From contig NZ_JAGXGF010000096.1 of the NCBI RefSeq assembly GCF_024636815.1, forward strand, positions 1-32,283: a stretch of DNA of 32,283 bases, read 5' to 3'. The stretch comes from Marivirga sp. (GTDB lineage: Bacteria > Bacteroidota > Bacteroidia > Cytophagales > Cyclobacteriaceae). The notes beneath the pieces are model-generated. The model was not told the origin of the DNA. It made no database searches and was given only the letters and a program-made list of their open reading frames with translations. Of the stretch, positions 19,184 to 28,757 are shown one piece after another (position 1 is the first letter of the stretch; each line of letters opens with the position of its first letter). The translations under genes were made by a program, and so were the position numbers.

Positions 19184-22100
19184 AGAAAAATGGATTGAAG
19201 TTTAATTACATTAGATTCTACATAGGCTTCTTCACGTACCCATATCGGGAAGCCTTTATCATTCAGGCTAATTCTTGCACCTTCGAATGGGGGATTATCT
19301 TGGCTCATCCACTGACCCGAGGTAAGGAATAAATCCCCTTCTACAATTTCGTTTTCTACTAAAAGTCGGATCACTTCCTCTAACTTTTCCAAAGTAAAAT
19401 GGACGTCATCAATGGTATGGGAATCAGTTACATAGCATGGGTAATTATCCCAAATATGAATGTTCCGCTCACGTAGCGTAGTAAAAAGCAGGTCTGAATA
19501 CTGGAATTCTTTTTTAACCTTAATGAGCCAAAGTGATCGAAAATTTACTGCGTAATAAGGAACATTGTATTTTTCAAAAATTCTATTCGCTCCTTTAACC
19601 ACTTCATTAGCTAAATTTGCTAGGTCATCCTGAAATGAACCACCTTTTTCTTCCAAATAATCCAACACTGCATTGGTGGTAGCCAGTGTCAATGGATGAC
19701 GGACAAATGTACCTGCAAAGTAGGTGACACCGGCTTCAGGAATGGATTCATCGCCATACTGCCAAAATCCACCATCCAACGAATCCATCCACTTGGATTT
19801 ACCGGCAATCACCCCTATAGGTAATCCTCCTCCCAGAACTTTACCATAGGTGGTAAGGTCGGCTTTGAGATCATACATTCCCTGAACTCCCTCGATGTGA
19901 CTTCGAAACCCAGTGATAATTTCATCGAAAATCAGGCAAATATTTTCTTTGTCAGTTAAAATTCTTAAAGATTTAAGGAACTCAATTGGCAAAAATTCAG
20001 GGTTTCTGCTTTGAATAGGTTCTACCAATACTGCTGCAATTTCATCAGCTCGCTCACCAATTTTTCGGAGTGATTCCTCAGAACCATATTCAAGCACCAG
20101 CATTTGCTGGACATTTTCACTCAAAATACCTGCAGCAGCAGGGAAACTTTTCCCTGATTTACCTGCCCTGACTAGAACCTCATCATTGATCCCATGATAA
20201 CTGCCCGAAAAACAAACTATTAAAGATCTATGAGAGACAGTCCTGGCAATTCTCATAGCTCCGAGTACTGCCTCTGAGCCAGTATTACAAAGCCCCACTC
20301 GTTCATTATTTGTCAGCCGACAAATTCGCTCAGAGATTATTCCTGCCAGAGAGTTTTGTGGTCCTATCTCTATCCCTTCAGAAATCTGAGAGGTAATCGC
20401 TTTTTTAATAAATTCAGATTGATGTCCGAACAATGTGATTCCAAACCCATTCAGCCAGTCCAAATAGTTATTGTCATCAAGATCGATCAATCTCGATCCT
20501 TTTGAGAATTTAGTTACTATTGGATAAATCAATTCCTTTGTGAGTGGTTTGAATCCGCTGACCACTCTCGGATCTGCCATATGCTTTCTATTCTGCTGAG
20601 TATAAGCTTTGCTTTTACCAGTTTTGGAATTGTAGCTCTTGATCAGATTCTCTATGAAAATTTGAGCCACTTCGGAAACCTCAGAGGTATTTTTCTCAAT
20701 ACGTGCAACCCCTCCGAAAGGCTTTTTCAACTCAATAATCTCTTCCTGAGACAAGCCTTTATACTGATCTATCTTCCCAATTCCATTGGATTGCGTTGAC
20801 CTTACTTCATTGGAAGGAAAGTTCTTGAGATTAGTGGTCTTCAGCTTTTGATTAGTATTATCTTCCGCCAAAGGATTTTTCTTAATTTCCTGAATAGGAG
20901 AATTCTCTAATAAGAAGGTCAACAAAGCATCTGGCGTACTTAACTCACCGTTGAGCTGCTTAAAAGAAACCTGAACGTTAAATTCTTTCTTAATAGAAAA
21001 AGCCACTTGGGTCAAAATCAAAGAATCTAGCCCCAATTCATAGAATGAAAGTTCGAAATCCTGTTCATTTATATCAGATCCAGAGGCTTCTTCCAAGATG
21101 AGCCTCAACTGCTTTGTGAGAGAAGAAGAACTATAGCTAGAAAGGTTTTCGGCTGTAGAAGATTGAATTACATCATCAACTTGATTTTCTAAATTCTCTT
21201 CCTTTCCATTGTTTGAATGTTGGTTTTGATTTACATCTATCCAACAAGGCTTTTTATCAAATGAATAGGTAGGAATAGCAAACCGGACTTGAGCAGATTC
21301 AGGATAGATTTCATCCCACTTCAATCGAAGACCTTTATTAATTAAAAGCTGGAATTGGTTATAAAAATGCTCAGTTTCGGACTTTTCATTAGTCCGACTT
21401 AAGCTATGCACGATGGGAAAAGTTTTGGCATCGGGATGTTGCAACAGAAGAGTGCCGAGACCATTACCGGGACCAACTTCAACAAATGCTCCTTCAGGCA
21501 TTTCATCAAATAATCTTTCAACAGCTTTTGAAAATAAAACTGGAAGCCGCATGTGCTGTGTCCAATAGTCTGGAGAAGTGGCTTCTGAATCCTTAAGCCA
21601 GTCACCTGTTACAGTGGAAAGAATAGGTATTTGAGGATTATTTAGCTTAACCTTCGAAAGAAAATCTTTAAACTGGTCCAGAGCAGGGTCCATCATCTCT
21701 GAGTGGAAAGCATGACTCGTTCTTAATACTTTAGCAGGAATTTCCCTTTTTCCTAGTTTTGAAGCAAAATCTTCAATCAAAGCTGTAGGCCCAGAAACCA
21801 CACAAAGATTTGGGGCATTCTCCGCGGCAAGAGAAAGTCCTTTGGGTAGGATTGTCAAGATGTACTCGGTAGTATTTCGAATAGAAAGCATTGAACCTGG
21901 TTGAAGTTGACTAATCAATTCTCCCCGCTTCGCGACCACTTTCACTGCATCTGCTAAGTCGATTACTTTGGCTATGCATGCCGCTACAAACTCACCTATG
22001 CTATGTCCGCTCAGTGCTGTTGGAATCACACCTTTACTAATCCATAGTCTAGCTAATGCATAAGAAACTGAAAAAATAACCGGCTGTGTATATTTGGTGT

Positions 22101-25100
22101 CTGCGAGCCGCAATTCCATTTTTTCGTCAGGATCTTCAGAAAAAACAAGGTCCAAAATGCTGGTATCCAAATATTTTGAAAAAAGCAAATCGCATTGGTT
22201 TAAGACTTCAGTAAAGAGTGGCTCTTTTTCATAAAGATCTCTTCCCATATTAAGGTATTGAGCACCCTGACCTGGGAAAAGGAATACTGGAAAATTGAAA
22301 TTCCCTAGTCTCTTTACTGGAGGCTTTTCACCAGAAATAATCGAGTTTAGCCCGGCAAGAAGTGATTCATAATCATGAAAATTGACTGCTGTCCCAAAAT
22401 TGAATCCTGGATTTTTCTTATTGATATTATATCCCAGCTGGGTCAGGTCCAGAGCTGGTTTTTTCAGGATAAAGCTTTTCAATTTCGAAGCATAGCCAAA
22501 AAGGCTTTGTTCCGATTTTGCTGAAAAAAAGATCGTTTGATCAATATTTTCTGTTGTGGAATTATTTTTCTCCTCAATAGGGAACTCTTCCAAAACAACA
22601 TGGCAGTTTGTACCACCGATTCCGAAAGAACTTACGCCGGCTCGGCGCAGATGATCAGATTCCCACTTGCTTGTATTTGAATTGACGTAAAAAGGAGTTT
22701 TTTCAAAATCAATTGCGGGATTTGGTTTACTATATCCGATTGAGGCTGGAATTGTCTTTCGATTGAGTGCGTAAACAGTTTTAATAAATCCAGCAATTCC
22801 CGCAGCAGCATTCAAATGTCCTATATTCCCTTTGACCGAACCAATTGCACAGCTTTGATTCTGAACACCGGTCCCAAAAGCCATTTTCAAACCTTCGACT
22901 TCAATAGGATCTCCAATGGGAGTAGCTGTGCCGTGGGCTTCTACATAAGAAATAGAAGAAGGTGAAATCTGAGCATCTTCCAATGCCATTTGTATGGCCT
23001 CTGATTGCCCCGCTATACTCGGAGCCGAAAAACTACTCTTAGTGAATCCGTCATTATTAATTCCTACTCCTTTGATCACTGCCAAAATAGGATCTCCGTC
23101 TGCGACAGCTTGTTCGTAATCTTTCAATAAAACAGCGCCAGCTCCATCACTAAACAAGGTGCCAGATGCTGACGCATCAAAAGGCTTGCAATGTCCGTCC
23201 TGACTCATAATCGAGCCTTCTTCAAACAGGTGACCGCTTTTAATAGGATATGCCACAGAGCTACCACCTGCTAGTGCCATGTCACATTCTCCATTCCGAA
23301 TACTTTGGACGGCATTTGCAACTGCTACTAAAGAAGTAGAGCAGGCAGTATGAACACTAATTGCAGGTCCTCTTAGATCCAGTTGGTAAGCTACCCGCGA
23401 AGCCATGTAGTCTTTTTCATTGACCGTCATGATTTGGATAGGACCCAGTATTTGAGGTAAATTTTTATCAAAAACGATGTTTTTTTGATAGTAGGCATTG
23501 CTACTACATCCTGTAAATACACCTACCTTGCCACTTGGCTTTTCGGCTATATATCCAGCACTATCTAGCGCTTCATAAGCCACTTCAAGAAACAGCCGGT
23601 GTTGAGGATCCATCACAGCGGCTATTTTGGGATTTAACCCAAAGAATGCGTAATCGAAGGTCTTAATGTCCTCAATTATGCCCCTGGCTTTTATATAGCT
23701 TGGGTTTTCTCGAGCGATTTTCTGTTCGTTTCCTTCTAATTCTTCAAGTTTAAAAAATTGGATTGACTCTTTTCCTTCAGCCAGTACTTCCCAAAATTGC
23801 TCAGAATCTTGAGCACCAGGAAATCTACTAGAGGTAGAAATTACAGCAACATCTTTATTTTTTTGAGTTTTATGTTTTAAACTGATATGTCGAGAAAATG
23901 TCTCATTCTCGGCAAGAAATTCAGCCTGAGCGCTAAGCTTAGGAAACTGATATATCTTAGTAACAGAAAATTCCCGTTTAAAAATTTTACTGATCTGAAT
24001 CGCCATTTTCTGAGCGAAAAGTGAGCTTCCTCCCAGTTCAAAAAAATGATCATCACGACCAACTTTATCCAAGCCAAGTATACTTTGCCATATCAAAGCA
24101 AGGTTTTTCTCAACTTGGTTTCTGGGTTTTACATAATTTTGAGCATTGGAATTCTCTACTTTATTGTGTTTAGAAAGTTCTTTTCTGTCAATTTTACCGT
24201 TAGACGTTCTTGGAAATTCCTGCATTTTCACACAAAATGTTGGAATCATATAGTCAGGAAGTCTTTCTTTCAAAAAATCAATTAGTTCTATTTCCGATAC
24301 ATTCTCCTTTTCTGAAACAAAAAAGAGCTTTAGGAATTTTTGTCCGTCTTCATATTCATTTACAGTAATCGCTACTTGGGATACCCCAGCAAGATTAGCC
24401 GCAACAGATTCTATTTCACCTGTTTCGATTCGAATTCCACTTATTTTAATCTGATCATCAATTCTGCCTAAAAAGAATATTTCCCCGTTCTCGGTCCAAT
24501 AACCCAAATCCCCGGTCTTGTAGACTTTTTTTCCTATTGATTCTAAGGTGAAGAAGCTTTTGGCTGAAAGCTCCGGTTTATTTAAATAGCCATCTGCCAG
24601 ACACACCCCCGAAAAATACACTTCACCTGTTTTTCCCACCTCGGAAATCAGAGCCAGATTCTCATCTAGAATCATAGCCTCCACGCCATCTATGGCTTTT
24701 CCTATAGTCGGTAGGTCATCCCATGACTCGGGGTTTTCATCCAGTTCAAGTTGAGTCACTATACATGTGCACTCTGTTGGTCCATACTGATTGAAAAGCT
24801 TTGCCTTCACATGAAGAAATAGATCCTTAATTGCTCTGGTAGACTTAAGTTGTTCCCCGCAAGTCATCACCTCTTTCAAAAATCCTGGATAAACCTTAGA
24901 GTTTTCAGCTTCATTTGCAATTCCCTGAAGGGCGACGAAAGGCAAGAAAATTCTATGAATCTTCCTGTCCACCAAAGCTTGGATTAAAAGCCTGAAATCT
25001 CTAATCTCCTCAGCTTCAACAATGTGTAACGTCCCTCCACTACAAAGAGTACTAAATATCTCTTGGACGGAAATATCAAATGATAATCTTGTAAACTGAA

Positions 25101-25659
25101 GTGTGTTGACCCCAGGTCCAGAAAAAGATTCTTGTATTTGCCATTTGATGAGACTGATAATTCCAGCATGTGGAACACATACCCCTTTGGGAGCGCCTGT
25201 AGATCCGGAAGTATACAATATATAAGCTAATCTGGTATACCTAGTTTCATCTCTTAAAACCAACGTTGATGCCTTATTCAAATCAACAGGCTCAAGTGGC
25301 AGAACATCTTCAAGACTGCTTTTCAGATAACATTTGACACCACAATCTTCAACTATCTGAGCAATTCTCATTTCCGGATAATTTGAATCAATAGGAAGAT
25401 AAGTTTTACCAGCTTTTAGAATCGCCAAAATGTTAACAATAGTCTGGGCACTTCTTGTAGTAGAAATTGCAATTATCTGTTCATCAGAGTAGTTTTGTAT
25501 CAAAATGGAGCTAATTAAAGAAACTTTACTTTTTAACTCTGAATAGGTGATATTTTCATCACTAGACACCAAAGCAGTCTCGGAAGAATATAAACTCCAA
25601 GACATTTCAATAACATCTATAATAGAATCAAATGAAGAAGTTTTACTGAGAAGTTCCAT
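19180..25659 (-). CDS. Hybrid NRPS-PKS: A-PCP-KS-AT-ACP-aminotransferase
   Basis: 2159 residues, with no leading C domain, so this is a starter module plus one PKS module. Adenylation domain 15-500 (YTSGSTGAPKG 149-159, YGPTEC 292-297, K489); the pocket code reads about D-I-Q-F-M-C-Q-C-I-K. PCP with S546 (ELGGSSLF). Ketosynthase 603-1025 with C773 (HTACSTS), H909 (EAHGTA) and H948 (NIGHLN). Acyltransferase 1125-1420 with S1220 (GHSIGE) and HAFH (1316-1319), the malonyl-type signature. ACP with S1546 (LGLDSL). Class III PLP aminotransferase 1650-2110 with FDEIITGFR and PLP lysine K1940 (TYGKVLGGG), related to the beta-aminating domains of McyE and MycA. No ketoreductase or methyltransferase is seen. 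Expected action: amino acid plus malonyl gives a beta-keto acyl-ACP, then a beta-amino group. 38 bases after gmd. Confidence 0.93.
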   Translation of the reverse strand: MELLSKTSSFDSIIDVIEMSWSLYSSETALVSSDENITYSELKSKVSLISSILIQNYSDEQIIAISTTRSAQTIVNILAILKAGKTYLPIDSNYPEMRIAQIVEDCGVKCYLKSSLEDVLPLEPVDLNKASTLVLRDETRYTRLAYILYTSGSTGAPKGVCVPHAGIISLIKWQIQESFSGPGVNTLQFTRLSFDISVQEIFSTLCSGGTLHIVEAEEIRDFRLLIQALVDRKIHRIFLPFVALQGIANEAENSKVYPGFLKEVMTCGEQLKSTRAIKDLFLHVKAKLFNQYGPTECTCIVTQLELDENPESWDDLPTIGKAIDGVEAMILDENLALISEVGKTGEVYFSGVCLADGYLNKPELSAKSFFTLESIGKKVYKTGDLGYWTENGEIFFLGRIDDQIKISGIRIETGEIESVAANLAGVSQVAITVNEYEDGQKFLKLFFVSEKENVSEIELIDFLKERLPDYMIPTFCVKMQEFPRTSNGKIDRKELSKHNKVENSNAQNYVKPRNQVEKNLALIWQSILGLDKVGRDDHFFELGGSSLFAQKMAIQISKIFKREFSVTKIYQFPKLSAQAEFLAENETFSRHISLKHKTQKNKDVAVISTSSRFPGAQDSEQFWEVLAEGKESIQFFKLEELEGNEQKIARENPSYIKARGIIEDIKTFDYAFFGLNPKIAAVMDPQHRLFLEVAYEALDSAGYIAEKPSGKVGVFTGCSSNAYYQKNIVFDKNLPQILGPIQIMTVNEKDYMASRVAYQLDLRGPAISVHTACSTSLVAVANAVQSIRNGECDMALAGGSSVAYPIKSGHLFEEGSIMSQDGHCKPFDASASGTLFSDGAGAVLLKDYEQAVADGDPILAVIKGVGINNDGFTKSSFSAPSIAGQSEAIQMALEDAQISPSSISYVEAHGTATPIGDPIEVEGLKMAFGTGVQNQSCAIGSVKGNIGHLNAAAGIAGFIKTVYALNRKTIPASIGYSKPNPAIDFEKTPFYVNSNTSKWESDHLRRAGVSSFGIGGTNCHVVLEEFPIEEKNNSTTENIDQTIFFSAKSEQSLFGYASKLKSFILKKPALDLTQLGYNINKKNPGFNFGTAVNFHDYESLLAGLNSIISGEKPPVKRLGNFNFPVFLFPGQGAQYLNMGRDLYEKEPLFTEVLNQCDLLFSKYLDTSILDLVFSEDPDEKMELRLADTKYTQPVIFSVSYALARLWISKGVIPTALSGHSIGEFVAACIAKVIDLADAVKVVAKRGELISQLQPGSMLSIRNTTEYILTILPKGLSLAAENAPNLCVVSGPTALIEDFASKLGKREIPAKVLRTSHAFHSEMMDPALDQFKDFLSKVKLNNPQIPILSTVTGDWLKDSEATSPDYWTQHMRLPVLFSKAVERLFDEMPEGAFVEVGPGNGLGTLLLQHPDAKTFPIVHSLSRTNEKSETEHFYNQFQLLINKGLRLKWDEIYPESAQVRFAIPTYSFDKKPCWIDVNQNQHSNNGKEENLENQVDDVIQSSTAENLSSYSSSSLTKQLRLILEEASGSDINEQDFELSFYELGLDSLILTQVAFSIKKEFNVQVSFKQLNGELSTPDALLTFLLENSPIQEIKKNPLAEDNTNQKLKTTNLKNFPSNEVRSTQSNGIGKIDQYKGLSQEEIIELKKPFGGVARIEKNTSEVSEVAQIFIENLIKSYNSKTGKSKAYTQQNRKHMADPRVVSGFKPLTKELIYPIVTKFSKGSRLIDLDDNNYLDWLNGFGITLFGHQSEFIKKAITSQISEGIEIGPQNSLAGIISERICRLTNNERVGLCNTGSEAVLGAMRIARTVSHRSLIVCFSGSYHGINDEVLVRAGKSGKSFPAAAGILSENVQQMLVLEYGSEESLRKIGERADEIAAVLVEPIQSRNPEFLPIEFLKSLRILTDKENICLIFDEIITGFRSHIEGVQGMYDLKADLTTYGKVLGGGLPIGVIAGKSKWMDSLDGGFWQYGDESIPEAGVTYFAGTFVRHPLTLATTNAVLDYLEEKGGSFQDDLANLANEVVKGANRIFEKYNVPYYAVNFRSLWLIKVKKEFQYSDLLFTTLRERNIHIWDNYPCYVTDSHTIDDVHFTLEKLEEVIRLLVENEIVEGDLFLTSGQWMSQDNPPFEGARISLNDKGFPIWVREEAYVESNVIKLQSIFL

Positions 25660-25697
25660 TTTATTTATAGTTATTTAAAAATGCTTACACAGAAATA

Positions 25698-26843
25698 TTA
25701 AATAGTAATATGAGCTTTAACAGGATATCCTTGCTTAGACATGAAAATGTCACATTTAGTAGATTCAACATCGCAGCTTACCATTTCCTCAACTATGGCT
25801 TTCAAATCATATTTAGGTTTCCAATCCAATTTGTTTATCGCATTGGTGGGATCACCTATCAACAACTCCACCTCAGTAGGTCTGAAATATTCAGGATCTA
25901 CTTTGACTAATACTTGCCCCAAAGCAGGCAATTCCTCTTTCGTTAGACCTAATATTTCATAGGATAGATCGTAGTCTATACTACTTAGCATACCCAATTC
26001 ACTCAAACCCTTACCAATAAAATCCAGCGTAAATCCAATTTTTAAGAAAGCTAAAACCAAGAAATCACGGACTGTAGTAGTCACCCCTGTAGCAATTACA
26101 AAATCTTCCGGCTTGTCAGTTTGTAGCATCAGCCACATTGCTTCTACATAATCTTTGGCATGTCCCCAATCCCTCTGAGCATCGAGATTACCGAGATAGA
26201 TCACATTTTCAACTCCTAGTCCTATTCTAGCTACAGCCCTAGTAATCTTGCGGGTAACAAATGTCTCACCACGCAAAGGCGATTCATGATTGAAAAGAAT
26301 ACCGTTGCAGGCAAACATATCATAAGCTTCCCTATAGTTTTTGGTAATCCAATAACCATAGAGTTTAGCCACTGCGTAGGGAGATCTTGGATAAAAAGGC
26401 GTGACCTCCTTCTGTGGAATTTCCTGAACCAACCCATACAGCTCTGAAGTACTAGCCTGGTAGATCCTTGTCTTATTTTCCATTCCCAAAAGACGAACGG
26501 CTTCAAGAATCCTCAAAACACCCAAACCATCTACATTGGCGGTGTATTCTGGAGCATCAAAACTAACCTTCACATGACTCATTGCCCCTAGATTATATAT
26601 TTCATCTGGAGCGGTATCTTTAATGATCCTAGTGATATTTAATGAATCAGATAAGTCACCATAGTGAAGAAAAAAACGGGGATTATCCTGATGCGGATCT
26701 TGATATAGATGATCTATTCTATCCGTATTGAATGAGGAAGATCTTCTTTTTATACCATGGACAACATAACCCTTCTCTAAAAGAAATTCTGCTAGATAAG
26801 ATCCATCTTGACCTGTAATTCCTGTAATTAATGCTATTTTCAT
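25698..26843 (-). CDS. gmd: GDP-mannose 4,6-dehydratase
   Basis: 381 residues, the typical length. NAD(P)-binding motif [11 protein letters not shown] (7-17), the substrate region [11 protein letters not shown] (33-43), catalytic T132 and E134 (STSELYG) and the SDR pair Y156/K160 (YAVAK). It turns GDP-D-mannose into GDP-4-keto-6-deoxymannose, the first step to GDP-L-fucose; fcl just upstream in the operon does the next steps and the GT11 enzyme uses the product. 27 bases after fcl. Closest alternative in the family is a GDP-rhamnose branch enzyme, made unlikely by fcl. Confidence 0.96.
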   Translation of the reverse strand: MKIALITGITGQDGSYLAEFLLEKGYVVHGIKRRSSSFNTDRIDHLYQDPHQDNPRFFLHYGDLSDSLNITRIIKDTAPDEIYNLGAMSHVKVSFDAPEYTANVDGLGVLRILEAVRLLGMENKTRIYQASTSELYGLVQEIPQKEVTPFYPRSPYAVAKLYGYWITKNYREAYDMFACNGILFNHESPLRGETFVTRKITRAVARIGLGVENVIYLGNLDAQRDWGHAKDYVEAMWLMLQTDKPEDFVIATGVTTTVRDFLVLAFLKIGFTLDFIGKGLSELGMLSSIDYDLSYEILGLTKEELPALGQVLVKVDPEYFRPTEVELLIGDPTNAINKLDWKPKYDLKAIVEEMVSCDVESTKCDIFMSKQGYPVKAHITI

Positions 26844-26870
26844 ATTTTCAAAAATTAAAATTTTATTATA

Positions 26871-27833
26871 TTAACTAACAATTTGTACACACTTCAACCT
26901 GTCCTCATTTCTCAGGTACCAACTATAGGTATCTTTAATTCCATCCCATAGTTGAATCTTCGGCTCCCATCCCATTTTATCTAAAACAGAATGACTCATT
27001 AACTTTCTAGGTGTACCATCAGGCATAGACAAATCCCATTTAATATCTCCCTGATAGCCAACAATATCTTGAACCATTGTGGCAAGATTATTTATACTTA
27101 TATCTGTACCAGTACCTACATTAATTATAGGTTTATTTATTTTCTTATCTAGCAGAAAAATGACTGCAGCTGCTAAATCATCTACATGAAGAAACTCTCT
27201 TCTAGGATTACCAGACCCCCACAATTTTACTGGTTGATTCCCATTCCTTTTAGCATCATGAAACTTATGAATAAGAGCTGGAAGCACATGACTAGATTCG
27301 TAATCAAAATTATCTCGAGGACCATAAAGATTAGAGGGCATAAGAGAAAAGAAATTCTTATCATGAGAATTAAAGAGTGCCTCACATGCTTTTATTCCCG
27401 CTATTTTAGCAATAGCATAGGGCTCATTAGTTGGCTCGAGAGAACTTGTTAATAAATATTCTTCCTTTATGGGTTGGGGTGCGAGTCTTGGATATACACA
27501 AGAGCTTCCAAGAAAAATAAATGTTTCTACATCATTTTTAACCGCTCCATCAATGAGATTATTCTGGATCATAAGGTTATCCATAAGAAAACTATATGGA
27601 AATTGCTTATTAGCCATAATTCCTCCAACCTTAGCAGCTGCATTGATTACAATATCAGGCTTTTCATGTCTAAAAAAACTAAGTACATCAGCTTGATTCG
27701 TTAAATCTAATTCACTGCTTTTTAGACCAATCAGTCCGTGAGCTCCTTCTTCTTCGAATCTTCTCCAAATAGACGAACCCACCATTCCACTGTGACCTGC
27801 GATATAAATTCTCTTTGATAAATAATTTTTCAT
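26871..27833 (-). CDS. fcl: GDP-L-fucose synthase
   Basis: 320 residues, normal size. N-terminal GHSGMVGS (13-20) NADP-binding loop, then FLGSSCVYP (108-115, with C112 matching the catalytic Cys of the family) and Y139/K143 of the SDR motif (YAIAK). It epimerises and reduces GDP-4-keto-6-deoxymannose to GDP-L-fucose. It is the first gene of the long minus-strand operon, with about 920 non-coding bases in front of it. Confidence 0.95.
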   Translation of the reverse strand: MKNYLSKRIYIAGHSGMVGSSIWRRFEEEGAHGLIGLKSSELDLTNQADVLSFFRHEKPDIVINAAAKVGGIMANKQFPYSFLMDNLMIQNNLIDGAVKNDVETFIFLGSSCVYPRLAPQPIKEEYLLTSSLEPTNEPYAIAKIAGIKACEALFNSHDKNFFSLMPSNLYGPRDNFDYESSHVLPALIHKFHDAKRNGNQPVKLWGSGNPRREFLHVDDLAAAVIFLLDKKINKPIINVGTGTDISINNLATMVQDIVGYQGDIKWDLSMPDGTPRKLMSHSVLDKMGWEPKIQLWDGIKDTYSWYLRNEDRLKCVQIVS

Positions 27834-28757
27834 AAAAATTTAGTTTAATTATCAAGCCTTAAAAACATTTTATTGAAATCTGTTTGTAATGCTTGGGTCA
27901 AAATACCAGCTGCCTCTCTCTTAGTGAATTAGCATGGTTGTTATTAAAAATCCGTAGTAATATTCTCTGAAAGAGTTCTTACCTATGCTATATTCCATTG
28001 GGTGATTTTCCCAACTTTTATAGTCATTACCTCAGTTACATTTGTCAATATTTAAAGCGCCTCATTAAATACTAATAAACAATCATCAGCTTACCTGAAT
28101 AGTCTTTTAGTAGAAGTTACAAATGCATCTATCATGGAATTATATGGAGTAACCTTATCTGTAATTAATCCAGCTTATTATCATTTTTATCTCACTCACC
28201 ACCAAAGGCAGAAGTTAAATTGAGCTAGAAATAATGGCTGGTACTAAAAGTTTCCAATACCATATTGGGCTTATTTTATATTATGTTTTTTATTGGTCAT
28301 AGTTCAATTCTGTTGGTTAGTTATTCAGATAAGATCAAATATTACTCCCGATAGTTATAAATTAAAAATACTTTAATAAAAGTGGCTTGAATTGGCAGTG
28401 GGGTCATATAAAACATATCCTAGTTCAGAATAGAATGATAGTTAGAAAAGCAGGTTAACCCAACTTGTGTAAGTTTATTCTCAGACTCCGCACTCCTTGA
28501 ATCAACAATATTGTAGTTTAAATCATTAAAAATCTCTTTTGAATCAAAAAATGAAAGGGTTGAAAAGATTCCTTCGTGGGAATTTGAAATAGTATTTTTT
28601 TTAAAGTCTATTTATTAGAATTTAATAATCCTGAATCATGCCACTTTGAACTTACTTCTCGCTAAAGGAAGTTACTGTTTTTAAGAATAAATAATAATTC
28701 TATTAAGAAGGAAAAAGAGCCTTGCGCCAAACATATTATTTCAAAAAATCTGAAAAA
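27834..28757. other. Non-coding region ahead of the EPS/NRPS operon
   Basis: 924 bases, AT-rich, with stops in all frames and no recognised protein, tRNA or IS. It separates the stop of the Y4yA-like gene from the start of fcl, so it must hold either the promoter and leader of the operon or a decayed sequence. I found no convincing Bacteroidota promoter (TAnnTTTG with a matching -33 element) on the minus strand near fcl. A weak hairpin (ATTCC 28568-28572 pairing with GGAAT 28579-28583, with four T residues after it on the minus strand) may end the upstream operon. The leader has no visible recognisable riboswitch. Confidence 0.6.

Noticed and set aside
28037-28044. TACATTTG on the plus strand, also a -7 box match
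   Set aside because: No plus-strand gene follows and there is no -33 box.
28091-28174. Minus-strand 27-residue frame with a segment (PYNSMIDAFVTSTKRLF) vaguely like the last part of an IS3-type transposase
   Set aside because: Too short, key residues are absent, stops on both sides, and no terminal repeats nearby. A decayed IS remains possible but is not supported.
28053-28220. Plus-strand open stretch of about 55 codons
   Set aside because: No recognisable protein features, the only ATG is late, and no upstream signals.
28728-28735. TATGTTTG on the minus strand, a match to the Bacteroidota -7 box
   Set aside because: No -33 element at the right distance, and it lies about 900 bases before fcl, right after the stop of the neighbouring gene; such matches are expected by chance in AT-rich DNA.
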